Source: Nitrospira sp. (GTDB lineage: Bacteria; Nitrospirota; Nitrospiria; Nitrospirales; Nitrospiraceae). From it: DNA of 64,000 bases. Below, piece by piece: positions 20,578 through 29,863 of the stretch; position 1 is the stretch's first letter, and every line of letters begins with the position of its first letter. The stretch is taken from assembly GCA_022226955.1 (NCBI GenBank), contig CP092079.1, positions 185,983-249,982 of the forward strand, given 5' to 3'. Both the position numbers and the translations under genes were made by a program. A model generated the notes under the pieces. That model ran no database searches and was not told the origin of the DNA. It worked only from the letters and a program-made list of their open reading frames with translations.

Positions 20578-21002
20578 CACTTGGTTCTCATCGGGGGAAT
20601 AATCAACTCAACCGGGCCGGACGTTGCCTCTGATGCATCTTGTGCCGTCTCATGCGGTTGTAATCCATCGAGCAATTTCATCACTCGGTCGCCACGAGGC
20701 CCTGTCTCATCTCGCTTGAACACGATCTCAGGCAAATACCGGAGCGCCAGCCGCCGTCCCAGCTCGGCGCGAACAAACCCGCTGGCCTTCGACAATCCGG
20801 CAAACACATCGCGTTCCGCCTGCTCGGTCTCCATCGTCGTCACGAAGACATAGGCAATCCGTAAATCCGTCGTCAGCTCGACATCGGTCACCGTGACCGT
20901 CCGCACACGCGGGTCCTTGATCTTGCGCATCAAGATATCCGCCACTTCCATGCGGACCTGATCGGCCACTCGATCTGATCGCTTATATGCCGTTTTGGAC
21001 AT
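20577..21002 (-). CDS. rbfA: Ribosome-binding factor A
   Basis: Assembly factor for the 30S subunit, acting on the 5' end of 16S rRNA. The single KH-like domain shows RVADQVRMEVADIL, KDPRV.TVTVTDVELT and the characteristic LRYLPEIVF. The ATG at 21002 (MSKTAYKRSDRV) is chosen because AGGTGGG precedes it; an upstream in-frame start at 21062 would add 20 atypical residues. The product is 141 residues, with a variable tail after the domain. Confidence 0.95.
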   Translation of the reverse strand: MSKTAYKRSDRVADQVRMEVADILMRKIKDPRVRTVTVTDVELTTDLRIAYVFVTTMETEQAERDVFAGLSKASGFVRAELGRRLALRYLPEIVFKRDETGPRGDRVMKLLDGLQPHETAQDASEATSGPVELIIPPMRTK

Positions 21003-21067
21003 CGCCCACCTATCGCACGCTCGCCCTTCCTCTTGACGGCTTTTTCCCAACGTCACCCGCATGCGGA

Positions 21068-21349
21068 CTACAACAGCTCCCGATGCACACGAACAAGTTC
21101 AATGGTTGGCACGCTCTTAATGACGTTGAGCGCCTGCTCTAGAACCTGTTCAACATAGCTCCCGTCATTCGCCACACAGGCCATCCCGAGCACCGCTTTT
21201 TGCCAGAGATCTTGCCCGTCTACTTCGGCGATGGAGAGGTTGAACTTGCCGCGCAGGCGATCTTTCACACTATGCAAGACCTGCCGCTTGTCCTTGAGCG
21301 ACTGACTCTCCGGAATCCACAGTTCGACTGTGCAGACTCCCACAACCAT
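21068..21349 (-). CDS. DUF503 / YlxP-like protein
   Basis: Small protein of the DUF503 family, regularly found between infB and rbfA. The first residues MVVGVCTVELWIPESQSLKDKR are diagnostic. The family has been linked to ribosome maturation, but its role is not well defined. The start at 21349 matches the family; a GTG at 21367 would add six residues. It lies 30 bases after infB in the same operon. Confidence 0.9.
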   Translation of the reverse strand: MVVGVCTVELWIPESQSLKDKRQVLHSVKDRLRGKFNLSIAEVDGQDLWQKAVLGMACVANDGSYVEQVLEQALNVIKSVPTIELVRVHRELL

Positions 21350-21379
21350 CCCAGCCACGTCACCCACTGACCCTGCGAC

Positions 21380-23950
21380 TTAGAGCTTCCCGGCGATCTT
21401 GTCGATCGTATAGGCCTCGATCACGTCGCCGGCCTTGATGTCGTTAAAGTTTTCGATGCTGATTCCGCACTCGTAGCCTTGCTGCACCTCACGCACGTCA
21501 TCCTTGAAACGGCGCAACGACCCGAGCCGCCCCTCATAGACCACCACGTTGTCCCGAAGAAGCCTCACGCCCATGGCTGCGCGAGAAATCGTTCCCTCGA
21601 CAACATAGGACCCGGCCACGACGCCGGCCTTGGGAATCGTGAAGACCTGGCGCACTTCCGCCCGACCCAACGACCGCTCTTTGAGCGTGGGATCGAGCAA
21701 CCCTTCCATCGCGGCCTTAATATCGGACAGCGCTTCATAAATAATCGTGTACAAACGAACATCCACGCCCTGCTGCTCAGCCAAAGACGCGGCCTTCGGT
21801 TCGGGACGGACATTGAACCCGATAATAATTGCGCGCGAGGCGGCCGCCAGCAGCACATCGGACTCCGTGACTCCCCCGACACCGTTGTGAATGACCCGGA
21901 TTCTGACCGCAGGGGTCGGCAGTTTTTCGACCGCCGCTACCAGCGCTTCCGATGAACCTTGCACGTCGGCCTTGATGACGATGGCCAGTTCCTTCGCCGA
22001 CCCTTCCTTAATTCTGGCAAAGAGATCGTCGAGCGACACTTTCGCTTGGCCCGCGAGATCCGCCATGCGCTGTTTCTGAGCCCGCTCGTCGGCGATTTCC
22101 CGCGCCACCCGCTCATCGGAGACCACTTGGAACACATCGCCGGCTGACGGCACGCCTGGCAATCCGATCACCTCGACAGGAATCGACGGCGTTGCCTGCT
22201 GGGTCTTGGCACCCCGGTCGTTGAGCAATGCGCGGACACGGCCGCTGAACGTGCCGACCACAAACACATCGCCCACTTTGAGCGTGCCGCTCTGCACGAG
22301 AACGGTTGCGACAGGCCCGCGCCCCCGCTCAAGCTTGGCCTCCACCACCGTTCCTTTGGCTTGGCGATGAGGGTCGGCTTTCAACTCCAACACTTCCGAC
22401 TGAAGCAAAATCATTTCAAGCAGCGTGTCGAGACCCGTCTTTTGCTTCGCCGACACTTCCACCATAATCGTGTCGCCACCCCAGGCTTCCGAAATCAGTC
22501 CATACTCGGAGAGCGCATTGCGCACTCGGTCTGGATTGGCCTCGGGCTTGTCGATCTTATTCATCGCCACGATCAACGGCACACCAGCCGCTTTCGCATG
22601 GTTAATCGCTTCGATGGTTTGCGGCATCACACCATCGTCGGCGGCCACCACAAGAATGACGATGTCCGTGACTTTCGCGCCACGCGACCGCATGGCGGTA
22701 AAGGCTTCGTGGCCCGGTGTATCCAGGAACGTGACCAACTTGTCGTGAACCGGCACCGTGTAGGCGCCAATATGCTGGGTGATTCCGCCGGCTTCGCCTT
22801 CGGCCACCTTCGTTTGTCTGATGGCATCGAGGAGAGACGTTTTTCCGTGATCGACATGCCCCATGATGGTCACGACCGGCGGCCTGGACTCCAAGCGCTC
22901 ATCGCCCTCGTCAGCCTGCACCACGGCTTCCAGCAACTCATCGCCGGCTTTCTCGACGGAGATTTCAATTTTAACGCCGACTTCATCGGCAATCATCGAC
23001 GCCGCATCCATATTCATCGGCTGATTGAAGGTGAGCATCTGCCCCATCTCCATCAGCTTTCGAACGATGTCAGCCGGACGTTGCCCAATCAACTCGGCAA
23101 ATTCTTTGACTGTCGTCCCTACCGTAATCTTGACACTCTTTCTGCGCGGTTTGGTGATTTCCGATGGCGCACTATGATGAAGATGCCGAGAACGATCGTC
23201 TCGGCGCTGCACGGTCGGAATCGCACGAAGATCCTGCCACCTAGCCGCATCTTCACGATGCTTCACATCGGGCTCTTCCTTGGGCCGACCGGTCTTTTTC
23301 GCCTTTTTGAGTTTTTCCTTGAGTCCTTCTGCCTCGATCGCTTCCAGCGCTAAGCTCTTCTTTTTTGCGGCGAGCGCCTCCGGAGTCATCGCAACTCCCG
23401 GCACCACCGCCGCCGGCTTTGCAGCGATCGGCGCGACAGGAGGAGCGGGCGGCTCCGCGAGAATCGTTCCGATTTCAGGCAGTTCCGGCAAAGGCGCAGG
23501 TGGAGGCGCGGCGGGCTCACTCACCACCGGAGGCGCGACAGCTGCCGCCGCAATGGGCTGGGCCTCAACCTCGCTCGGCGGCAAGGGAGAGGCATCTGCT
23601 TCAACGACAGGCTCATCTTCCTTCTTGCGCTTGATGAGAATGCGCCGCTTGTCCGCTTTTGCCGGCTCTTCAACCGTCGTGGCCTTGGAAGCGGATGCCT
23701 TCGCGCCGTGCCCCCCATCGTGCTTCATCTCAGTGTCGCGTGCTTTCCCGACCACATCGTCGCCTGACGCCTTCCCACTCGCCTTCACGGCCCCTTTGGC
23801 CTTCGGGCTGAGTTTATCCAGAGCCTTTTGTACCGTGTCGTCATCGAGCGCACTGCTGTGAGAGGCGACAGGCACACCCATCTTCTTGAGTTCAGGGATG
23901 AGATCCTTGTTCTCCATCCCCAGCTTCTTCGCTAATTCATACACGCGCAT
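21380..23950 (-). CDS. infB: Translation initiation factor IF-2
   Basis: GTPase that places initiator tRNA on the 30S subunit. An IF2-N domain opens the protein ([18 protein letters not shown]). A long Ala/Pro/Lys-rich low-complexity linker follows up to about residue 250. The G domain has [14 protein letters not shown] near 360, DTPGHEAF and NKIDKPEA, and is followed by domains II-IV. The ATG at 23950 fits the IF2-N start better than the GTG three codons upstream. It sits between nusA and ylxP as usual. Confidence 0.98.
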   Translation of the reverse strand: MRVYELAKKLGMENKDLIPELKKMGVPVASHSSALDDDTVQKALDKLSPKAKGAVKASGKASGDDVVGKARDTEMKHDGGHGAKASASKATTVEEPAKADKRRILIKRKKEDEPVVEADASPLPPSEVEAQPIAAAAVAPPVVSEPAAPPPAPLPELPEIGTILAEPPAPPVAPIAAKPAAVVPGVAMTPEALAAKKKSLALEAIEAEGLKEKLKKAKKTGRPKEEPDVKHREDAARWQDLRAIPTVQRRDDRSRHLHHSAPSEITKPRRKSVKITVGTTVKEFAELIGQRPADIVRKLMEMGQMLTFNQPMNMDAASMIADEVGVKIEISVEKAGDELLEAVVQADEGDERLESRPPVVTIMGHVDHGKTSLLDAIRQTKVAEGEAGGITQHIGAYTVPVHDKLVTFLDTPGHEAFTAMRSRGAKVTDIVILVVAADDGVMPQTIEAINHAKAAGVPLIVAMNKIDKPEANPDRVRNALSEYGLISEAWGGDTIMVEVSAKQKTGLDTLLEMILLQSEVLELKADPHRQAKGTVVEAKLERGRGPVATVLVQSGTLKVGDVFVVGTFSGRVRALLNDRGAKTQQATPSIPVEVIGLPGVPSAGDVFQVVSDERVAREIADERAQKQRMADLAGQAKVSLDDLFARIKEGSAKELAIVIKADVQGSSEALVAAVEKLPTPAVRIRVIHNGVGGVTESDVLLAAASRAIIIGFNVRPEPKAASLAEQQGVDVRLYTIIYEALSDIKAAMEGLLDPTLKERSLGRAEVRQVFTIPKAGVVAGSYVVEGTISRAAMGVRLLRDNVVVYEGRLGSLRRFKDDVREVQQGYECGISIENFNDIKAGDVIEAYTIDKIAGKL

Positions 23951-23974
23951 TGCAGACACTAGCTCAACTCGATT

Positions 23975-25126
23975 CTAGTTCGATTCGTTTTCTTCAGCCC
24001 TGGCGGCTTGCCGGGCCTCTTCCTGCAACCGCTGCGCTTCAGCCTCATCGGCCATCGCAGCCTTGATTTCCTTGTCTCGCTCCACCTTTTCTTTTTCGTA
24101 TTCCGTCGCGCTGATGATGTCGATCTTCCATCCGGTCAAGCGGGCCGCCAAGCGCACGTTCTGCCCGTTCTTTCCGATCGCTAGCGATAACTGCGAATCG
24201 GCCACCACCACCAAAGCGGACTTTTTCTCGTCGTCGATGCCGACTTTTTCAATCGTGGCCGGATTCAGCGCCTCCGCGATGAACACACGAGGATCCTGCG
24301 TCCAGGTGATGATGTCGATTTTCTCTCCTCGCAGCTCTCGGACGACCGCCTGCACGCGCGATCCCTTGATGCCGACGCAGGCGCCGACCGGATCCACCGC
24401 CTTCTCGCGCGAGGTGACCGCAATCTTTGTCCGATCTCCCGGCTCTCTGACGATCGACTTGATCTCCACGATCTTTTCCATGACCTCAGGGACTTCTAGC
24501 TCAAACAGCTTCGAGACGAATTGCGGATGGCTTCTGGTCAAAATCACCTGAACATCCTTCGGCGTGCGGCGCACTTCCAGCAACATCGCCTTCACCCGAT
24601 CACCGCGCCGATAGGTCTCGCGAGGGATCTGCTCCTGAATCGGGAGAACCGCCTCGGTTTTACCCAGATCCACCAGATAATTCCGCCGCTCCATGCCGAG
24701 GATAATGCCATTGACGAGGTCGCCCTGTCGGGTCGAATATTCTTTCTGAACCGCTTCCCACTCGGCTTCGCGCACTTTTTGGAAGATCACCTGCTTCGCT
24801 GTCTGCGCGGCGATACGACCAAGTTCGTCCATTTCAATGAGCGAACCGATTTCATCGCCCACTTCCGCTTCGCTATCGAGCTGGCGTGCTTCCTGGAGGG
24901 AAATTTCCGCTTTCGGATTGCTCACATGGTCGACGATGGTCTTCTTCGAGACCACGGAGATCTCGCCGGTCTTGGAGTCGATCTCGACTTGAATATTCTC
25001 GGCCTGCCCAAATCGCTTTTTCGCGGCGGTTTGAAGGGCCGATTCGATGGCCCCGATGACACGGGACTTATCGATGCCCTTCTGACGGCCGATCTCATCG
25101 ATGACTGCGATTAATTCTCGGTTCAT
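23975..25126 (-). CDS. nusA: Transcription termination/antitermination factor NusA
   Basis: RNA polymerase-binding factor controlling pausing, termination and antitermination. The 383-residue protein has an N-terminal NusA domain, an S1 domain (GDLVNGIILGMERRNYLVDLG near 134) and two KH domains (DPVGACVGIKGSRVQAVVREL and IGKNGQNVRLAARLTGW). A charged Glu/Ala-rich tail replaces the C-terminal acidic repeats of E. coli NusA, which is normal outside proteobacteria. It lies between rimP and infB. Confidence 0.98.
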   Translation of the reverse strand: MNRELIAVIDEIGRQKGIDKSRVIGAIESALQTAAKKRFGQAENIQVEIDSKTGEISVVSKKTIVDHVSNPKAEISLQEARQLDSEAEVGDEIGSLIEMDELGRIAAQTAKQVIFQKVREAEWEAVQKEYSTRQGDLVNGIILGMERRNYLVDLGKTEAVLPIQEQIPRETYRRGDRVKAMLLEVRRTPKDVQVILTRSHPQFVSKLFELEVPEVMEKIVEIKSIVREPGDRTKIAVTSREKAVDPVGACVGIKGSRVQAVVRELRGEKIDIITWTQDPRVFIAEALNPATIEKVGIDDEKKSALVVVADSQLSLAIGKNGQNVRLAARLTGWKIDIISATEYEKEKVERDKEIKAAMADEAEAQRLQEEARQAARAEENESN

Positions 25127-25179
25127 ACGTTAGGCTCCTGCTCGATCAGTGCGGCACTGCGGCCACTCCCGGCCGCGGA

Positions 25180-25671
25180 CTAGATCTCTATTACCAGCCG
25201 GGCTTCCGCGACAGTGTGGCGATCCAATTTCACCGTGTGGGTCGCGGCAGGCTTCGACGCGACTGTCAAAACCATCGCATCCTCATCCACCTGCACTAAC
25301 TCTCCGATAATGCGCCATTGGCCGTCAAGCGGCTGCTTCAGCTTGACGCTCACCCGCTTTCCGACCGCGCGCTGATAGTCTTGGAGCCGCTTGAACGGGC
25401 GGTCAATCCCGGGGGAAGACACTTCAAGCGTATAGGCGTGGGGAAACGGATCAGCCACATCCAGCGCCGGACCTACTGCCAAATGGGCCCGCTCACAATC
25501 TGACACGGTGACACCACCGGGCTTGTCGATCAGCACTCGGACAACGGATCGGGAGCCTTGCCCGACACACACCACGTCCACTAATTCCAATCCTAGCGTC
25601 CAGAGAATCGGAGAGAGAAGTTCCTGAATCCGATCAATGGAAGACCGGGATCCATGCTCCGGAATACTCAA
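25180..25671 (-). CDS. rimP: Ribosome maturation factor RimP
   Basis: Needed for 30S maturation. The N-terminal half (IDRIQELLSPILWTLGLELVDV) and SSPGIDRPFKRLQDYQRAVGKRV are diagnostic. I place the start at the TTG at 25671, with AAAGGA seven bases upstream. The frame stays open to 25746, but that extension would translate through a hairpin terminator, so it is unlikely. The product is 163 residues, close to the family norm. It is the first gene of the nusA-infB operon. Confidence 0.93.
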   Translation of the reverse strand: MSIPEHGSRSSIDRIQELLSPILWTLGLELVDVVCVGQGSRSVVRVLIDKPGGVTVSDCERAHLAVGPALDVADPFPHAYTLEVSSPGIDRPFKRLQDYQRAVGKRVSVKLKQPLDGQWRIIGELVQVDEDAMVLTVASKPAATHTVKLDRHTVAEARLVIEI

Positions 25672-25702
25672 CGCGGCATCCTTTAACGCTGCGATACATC
25701 TG

Positions 25703-25734
25703 CCCAAACAAAAAAGTGGGCATGAGCCCACTTT
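25703..25734 (-). terminator. Intrinsic terminator or attenuator before rimP
   Basis: On the minus strand a perfect 9-bp stem (25734-25726 with 25721-25713), a four-base TCAT loop and a T-rich tract follow the class IV aminotransferase gene. Only about 30 bases lie between the tract and the rimP start. Transcription of the rimP operon must therefore pass this hairpin or begin almost on top of it. Confidence 0.8.
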
Positions 25735-25780
25735 CAGCGACGGCACCTTAACATGGCCCCCCTGTCAAAGCAAGAGGGCA

Positions 25781-26620
25781 CTACCCTGTCAAGGTCGCCC
25801 AACGAGAGGCCAGCACCTTGGCAACTGGTCCGGGGTGCCCGATTCCAATCCTTCGTCCATCGACCTGAACCACAGAGAGGACTTCTACGGTTGTTCCGGT
25901 AAGAAGCACTTCATCGGCCGTATACAGCGATTCCACCGAAAGAAACTCTTCGCGCACTGGAATTCCTGCCGCCTTTGCCAAATCCAGCACCACCGTGCGG
26001 GTCACACCAGAGAGAATTCGCGGACCTTCCGGAGCCGTCACCACAGTTCCTGCCTGAACAGCCATCACGTTGCTGACCGACCCTTCCGTGACCAACCCGT
26101 CTTTCACCAAAATCGCTTCAAATACACCGGCCCGCTTCGCCTCTTCACGAGCCAATACATTGGCCAACAAATTCACACTCTTGATATCGCAACGCCCCCA
26201 ACGCAAATCCTCACAGGTCTTGGCAATGACCCCTGCTTCCCTCGTCTTTATCGGGAAAGGCGCTAGTTCACGAATCGTCATCACCACCGTCGGAGCCACA
26301 TTGGGCGGAAACGCATGATCCCTCGCCGCCACCCCGCGAGTGATCTGAATATAGATCTTGGCTTCAGCGTATCCAGCGTCGCGGACTCCCTGCTGAATCC
26401 ACTCCGTCCACTGGGCCCTGGTATACGGTTGAATGAGGCTCAGTTCCCTGGCGCTACGATCAAGCCGGTTGAGGTGCGCGCCGAGTTCGAAGGGACGGCC
26501 ATGATAGGTCCTGATGACTTCGTAAACACCATCGCCAAACTGAAACCCACGATCTTCAATTGAGACCGTGGCCTCATGCCAGGGAAGGAATCGCCCGTTG
26601 ATAAACGCAAGATCCGGCAC
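25781..26620 (-). CDS. Class IV PLP aminotransferase (D-amino acid / branched-chain type)
   Basis: Fold-type IV aminotransferase of 279 residues. Marks are DRGFQFGDGVYEVIR near 23-37, the PLP lysine K147 in DIKSVNLLANVLA, and the phosphate-binding TEGSVSN and LSGVTRTVVL. The pattern is closest to D-alanine aminotransferase. Branched-chain aminotransferase or aminodeoxychorismate lyase functions cannot be ruled out. The start is a GTG with AAAGG about ten bases upstream. It follows the small gene at 26626 by five bases. Confidence 0.88.
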   Translation of the reverse strand: MPDLAFINGRFLPWHEATVSIEDRGFQFGDGVYEVIRTYHGRPFELGAHLNRLDRSARELSLIQPYTRAQWTEWIQQGVRDAGYAEAKIYIQITRGVAARDHAFPPNVAPTVVMTIRELAPFPIKTREAGVIAKTCEDLRWGRCDIKSVNLLANVLAREEAKRAGVFEAILVKDGLVTEGSVSNVMAVQAGTVVTAPEGPRILSGVTRTVVLDLAKAAGIPVREEFLSVESLYTADEVLLTGTTVEVLSVVQVDGRRIGIGHPGPVAKVLASRWATLTG

Positions 26621-26625
26621 AGCGG

Positions 26626-26970
26626 TCAGCCTTTCCCGGCTGGCGAGACTTGGATCCGAAATATTCGGCGATCTTCAGATGTGAATTTCCACCCCATGCG
26701 CTTTTCGAATAATAATTCATGGGTCCCAGGCAGCATCCCCTGAAACTCGAATATGCGCTGGCCATTCTCGACCGCGTTATTACTAGCGACGCGGAGAAAC
26801 CGATCGTCTACCAGAGCCAGCGCCTGCGTGTTGTAACTCGGCACCCACTGCTCTCCTCTGGTGCGATCCTCCCACAGATGCACGGTAAAAACTCGCCCGA
26901 TGGCGGTATCGATCAATCGACTCCCCTGGTCTTCCGATTGCCCCATCATATTTTGTCCGATGTTAGCCAT
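26626..26970 (-). CDS. Small protein, possibly chagasin-like (inhibitor I42)
   Basis: A 114-residue protein with no signal peptide. A predicted all-beta chain with GEQWVPSYNT, RIFEFQGMLPGTHELLFEKRMGWKF and RIFRIQVS recalls the three loops of the chagasin-type cysteine-protease inhibitor fold (I42). The match is by pattern only and the NPTTG loop is absent, so it may be just a related beta sandwich. It is directly upstream of the class IV aminotransferase and presumably co-transcribed. Confidence 0.55.
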   Translation of the reverse strand: MANIGQNMMGQSEDQGSRLIDTAIGRVFTVHLWEDRTRGEQWVPSYNTQALALVDDRFLRVASNNAVENGQRIFEFQGMLPGTHELLFEKRMGWKFTSEDRRIFRIQVSPAGKG

Positions 26971-27026
26971 AACCGCCCATCAGCTCCATAACCTATGATG
27001 GCCCTGCTACTCACTCGACTCAGCGC

Positions 27027-27344
27027 CTACGCCCTTCGACGAGGACCGATGAGAATATCGGCGTGGTCTACGCGAACTTCATAGCTCCCGATGCAATAGC
27101 CGCCGCCATCCGTTCCCTGCCCGCTTCGAATATCGAACGCCAAGTCGTGCCAGGGACAGGCCACCACATAGCCTTTCAGCCGCCCTTCATTGAGCGGTCC
27201 ACCTTCATGCGGACAGAGATTGTGAATCGCGTAGAACGTGCCGTCGACATTAAACAAGGCAATGGCCTTGTCATTGACCGTGACGACTTTCGATTGCCCA
27301 GGAGCGATCTCGCTCAAGGCAGCGACTCGTTGAAACTCCTCCAT
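27027..27344 (-). CDS. Rieske [2Fe-2S] ferredoxin-like protein
   Basis: A 105-residue soluble Rieske protein. The cluster ligands are C44/H46 (CPHEGGPL) and C63/H66 (CPWHDLAF). Size and sequence match the NirD / dioxygenase-ferredoxin group that passes electrons to oxygenases or reductases. No partner reductase is next to it, so its redox partner is unknown. AGGAGG five bases upstream supports the ATG at 27344. Confidence 0.92.
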   Translation of the reverse strand: MEEFQRVAALSEIAPGQSKVVTVNDKAIALFNVDGTFYAIHNLCPHEGGPLNEGRLKGYVVACPWHDLAFDIRSGQGTDGGGYCIGSYEVRVDHADILIGPRRRA

Positions 27345-27396
27345 GCCCGCCTCCTACGATCTTCCCAACGCTGCCCGCACAGATCACGCAATACCG

Positions 27397-27888
27397 CTAC
27401 ATCCGAAGGAAATACTTCAATTCGTCGCCATTCGCAACCCCAAGCCGACGAATTAGCCCAGGTTCCGTTTGCAGCACATAGCGCGCCGGCTCCGGCGGTG
27501 GACCGAAGAACGGACAGGGATCCTTTGCGCAGGGGCTCGCTCCCTCAACGGTATGAACCACATGATGACTCTCATCCACCCAGATCATATCCACCGGAAA
27601 CCGAAACTCCTTGGTCCGAACCCGATGAAGTCCGTTGGATTCAAAAATATAAAGCATCCCCGTATTCGGCGGCAACTGATCGCGAAACGCCAGTCCGAAC
27701 AACAGCTTTTCAGGCGTCTCCGCGACTTCCGCTTCAATCGTTTCGCCATGCGGAAAGGTCACCACAATGACGTCGGTATCCTTCTGCGGCACCATAAACA
27801 TGGACACGCTCATTAAGAGGATTGCCAGCAGGATCATCATGATGATCCGCTTTTTCTTCTGCTCGCGGTCGCTCCCCTGAGTCTGCAT
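27397..27888 (-). CDS. DUF192 protein, membrane-anchored
   Basis: Member of the DUF192/COG1430 family, function unknown. A signal-anchor helix (about 15-33, IIMMILLAILLMSVSMFMV) precedes the domain. Typical DUF192 elements are VEVAET.EKLLFGLAFRD, NTGMLYIFE, FRFPVDMIWVDE and the C-terminal GDELKYF. An insert with two Cys (PCAKDPCPF) is present. The ATG at 27888 with AGGAG four bases upstream is preferred to the adjacent GTG. The protein probably faces the periplasm. Confidence 0.88.
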   Translation of the reverse strand: MQTQGSDREQKKKRIIMMILLAILLMSVSMFMVPQKDTDVIVVTFPHGETIEAEVAETPEKLLFGLAFRDQLPPNTGMLYIFESNGLHRVRTKEFRFPVDMIWVDESHHVVHTVEGASPCAKDPCPFFGPPPEPARYVLQTEPGLIRRLGVANGDELKYFLRM

Positions 27889-27996
27889 CACGCTCCTGCT
27901 CTTCGCCGTTCAGATCAAGAAATATTCACGCACCAGGCTGGGTCGCATGGGCCATATTCCCGTGAATTCTAGGCCTTCTGACCGGAAGCCGTTCTG

Positions 27997-28026
27997 TTGA
28001 CTTAGAAAAGAATCACAGAATAGAAT
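27997..28026 (+). promoter_or_regulatory. Promoter of the ferredoxin gene
   Basis: TTGACT (27997-28002) and TAGAAT (28021-28026) are 18 bases apart, about 90 bases before the ferredoxin ATG. Confidence 0.65.
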
Positions 28027-28116
28027 GGCTCCCACACCGCGCACGCACTATGGTCGGGGCGGCGCGATCTTGTCAATATTGTTTGTTGTCTCAGAAGTAA
28101 GAAGGAGGCGTGGGTC

Positions 28117-28464
28117 ATGGCACTGCTGATTACCGACGAATGCATTTCCTGTGGGGCTTGCCTGCCTGAATGTCCCAACGAGGCGATTTTCGAAACCCGG
28201 AGCGATGCTGAGGGCAAGGGCCATCACGTAGGCGACGGTCAGGGTGTGGGCGACAATATCTATATCATCACCCATGACCGCTGCACGGAATGCGTCGGAC
28301 ACTTCGATGAACCGCAGTGCGCGGCCGTCTGCCCGGTCGACAATTGCTGCATCTCCGATCCAATTTATCCTGAGACCACGGAAGTCTTGATGGAAAAGGC
28401 CAAAGCGTTGAACCCTGACAAGGCCATCGACGAGAGCAAGATCTGGAGCGGCGTCCGGAACTAA
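28117..28464 (+). CDS. 2[4Fe-4S] ferredoxin (YfhL-like)
   Basis: Low-potential electron carrier of 115 residues. The first cluster motif is C9-x2-C12-x2-C15-x3-C19 (CISCGACLPEC). The second is CTEC-x8-C-x3-CPVD near residues 60-76, with an insertion between its second and third Cys as in Alv-type/YfhL ferredoxins. An extra segment rich in His/Gly/Asp (about 32-48) separates the motifs. It is monocistronic: AAGGAGG before the ATG, its own promoter and a strong terminator. In nitrite oxidisers such a ferredoxin may feed the reverse TCA cycle, which is inference. Confidence 0.95.
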   Translation: MALLITDECISCGACLPECPNEAIFETRSDAEGKGHHVGDGQGVGDNIYIITHDRCTECVGHFDEPQCAAVCPVDNCCISDPIYPETTEVLMEKAKALNPDKAIDESKIWSGVRN

Positions 28465-28493
28465 TCGCGCACTGCTTGCAGGCCAACTGATTG

Positions 28494-28530
28494 AAAGGCC
28501 TCGTCGCTGTTGCAGCGACGAGGCCTTTTT
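28494..28530 (+). terminator. Rho-independent terminator of the ferredoxin gene
   Basis: A perfect 13-bp stem (28497-28509 with 28513-28525) with a three-base loop and a T-run at 28526-28530. Confidence 0.92.
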
Positions 28531-28590
28531 ACTTCATCGAGCCATGCCTCGATTCACCGCCACCTCGGCACTCTCTGTACATAACTGGAA

Positions 28591-28619
28591 TTGTGACCAT
28601 TCCAAGCGTAGAGTAATAG
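28591..28619 (+). promoter_or_regulatory. Putative promoter for the small secreted protein
   Basis: TTGTGA (28591-28596) and TAATAG (28614-28619) are 17 bases apart, about 70 bases before the ATG at 28690. Both boxes are imperfect. Confidence 0.45.
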
Positions 28620-28689
28620 TCGCGGCCGTGAGCTAACTCCACGACTATGGGCCGCTGAGCTCTCTCACTCCCACCTTGGAGGTGCTGTC

Positions 28690-29016
28690 ATGCGCCAACT
28701 CTGTATGTTAAGCATTTTAGTCCTCACACTCTTCGTCCCTGACTTCAGCCGTGCCAACACCAGCGAGCTCGGGACAATCATTGAGAATTTCATTATCGGT
28801 CATTTCCCAAACGCCACCAGCCATGTTTGGATCGTGAATGGCACCACGTGGGATGGCGATGAAATGATCGTAGACGTCCGCACAACAGTGCTTGAAAAGC
28901 AGCTGCCTGCTCCGATTGAAAACAGGTATTTATTACTTATTAAGGAAGGGAAATTGACCGCGGCTCAGCACATTCCACTTGGAGACGATGCGGACTGCCA
29001 GCGAGAAGAAGCCTAA
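28690..29016 (+). CDS. Small secreted protein of unknown function
   Basis: A 108-residue protein with a Sec signal peptide (MLSILVLTLFVPDFSRA, cleavage near ANT). The mature part looks mixed alpha/beta (ELGTIIENFIIGHFPNATSHVW then two strands MIVDVRTTV and RYLLLIKEGKL). No family recognised. GGAGGTG precedes the ATG. It stands alone between the ferredoxin terminator and the convergent cupredoxin-like gene. Confidence 0.75.
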   Translation: MRQLCMLSILVLTLFVPDFSRANTSELGTIIENFIIGHFPNATSHVWIVNGTTWDGDEMIVDVRTTVLEKQLPAPIENRYLLLIKEGKLTAAQHIPLGDDADCQREEA

Positions 29017-29040
29017 CGCGCAATATGGAATCTTATTACG

Positions 29041-29082
29041 AAAACAGAACGGCCCCCGCAGAAACATCCGCGGGGGCCGTTC
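29041..29082 (-). terminator. Terminator between convergent genes
   Basis: A perfect 13-bp GC-rich stem (29047-29059 with 29070-29082) and a nine-base loop. The U-rich tract is on the minus strand, so it mainly ends the cupredoxin-like gene. Confidence 0.85.
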
Positions 29083-29107
29083 CGTAATATCGAAGACGTC
29101 GCTCCGA

Positions 29108-29584
29108 CTACTTCAGCATCACCAACTTACCACCGACATGCGCCGGATGGAGATGGCAGCGATAGGTCAGAACGTTACCCGCTGCGTAGAAGAGATCGCT
29201 GGTCGGCACACCGATGTACTTGGTCTCTCCAGGCTTGACCACCAACGTGGTGTTCAAGGTCCAGGGACCAGACTGGTTCACCGCAGCCGTGAGCTGAAAC
29301 CCATGCTCTGCGGTCGAATTATTCGTCACCTTCAACAGCACCGGCGCGCCAGCGCGATTTTTAAAGTCAATAACCGTCGTCGGCGGATACCAGACCTTCA
29401 TATTGCCGAGTTCGATGGAATAGAACGAGGCATCCACTTCAAGTTCCTTGAATGGCTGGCCTACGACCGATCCCGTTTCGAGATCGCCGATCTCAACGCC
29501 GCCGGCTTGAAGTGCAAATGCAGCCGAGGCTCCAGCGACGCTCAACCCGAGGCCAAAGAGGACCGATAACATCGTCTTGCCCAT
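29108..29584 (-). CDS. Exported cupredoxin-like protein
   Basis: A 158-residue protein with a signal peptide (LSVLFGLGLSVAGASAAFA). The C-terminal beta domain has an early His (AEHGFQL) and a C-terminal loop YRCHLHPAHVGG, where C-x-H-x-x-x-H would complete a mononuclear copper site. An axial Met is not evident, so it may be a blue-copper variant or bind copper differently. Nitrospira-type nitrite oxidisers encode many such periplasmic proteins. GGAGGTAGG precedes the ATG. The gene is monocistronic. Confidence 0.75.
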   Translation of the reverse strand: MGKTMLSVLFGLGLSVAGASAAFALQAGGVEIGDLETGSVVGQPFKELEVDASFYSIELGNMKVWYPPTTVIDFKNRAGAPVLLKVTNNSTAEHGFQLTAAVNQSGPWTLNTTLVVKPGETKYIGVPTSDLFYAAGNVLTYRCHLHPAHVGGKLVMLK

Positions 29585-29727
29585 GACCTACCTCCTTAAA
29601 AAGAAGAAGAGATGTGATTAGGTTGGTAAATAACTTCCGCCAAGCTCTGGTAGCCTTGACTGATCCGATGCCGTCCGACACTCACACATACACCCTATGC
29701 CAACATGTGCTACATCACGAGGCGAAA

Positions 29728-29757
29728 CTTATAGCACAGGGCCTAAAATGGAAGCAA
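29728..29757 (-). promoter_or_regulatory. Putative promoter of the cupredoxin-like gene
   Basis: On the minus strand TTGCTT (29757-29752) and TATAAG (29733-29728) are 18 bases apart, about 145 bases before the ATG. The rest of 29585-29863 shows no gene. Confidence 0.45.
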
Positions 29758-29863
29758 GCTGCTTCTCTCGAGAAGCTATTTCGAACACTCACTCTCTTAA
29801 AAATATAGTGACCCCGTATAATATGGATCAGCAAATTCAATCTGTTAGATTGCATCGTTCGGC

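Noticed and set aside
22361..23353. A 330-codon plus-strand open frame opposite infB
   Set aside because: Shadow of the IF-2 GTPase frame; composition is typical of antisense frames and there is no ribosome-binding site.
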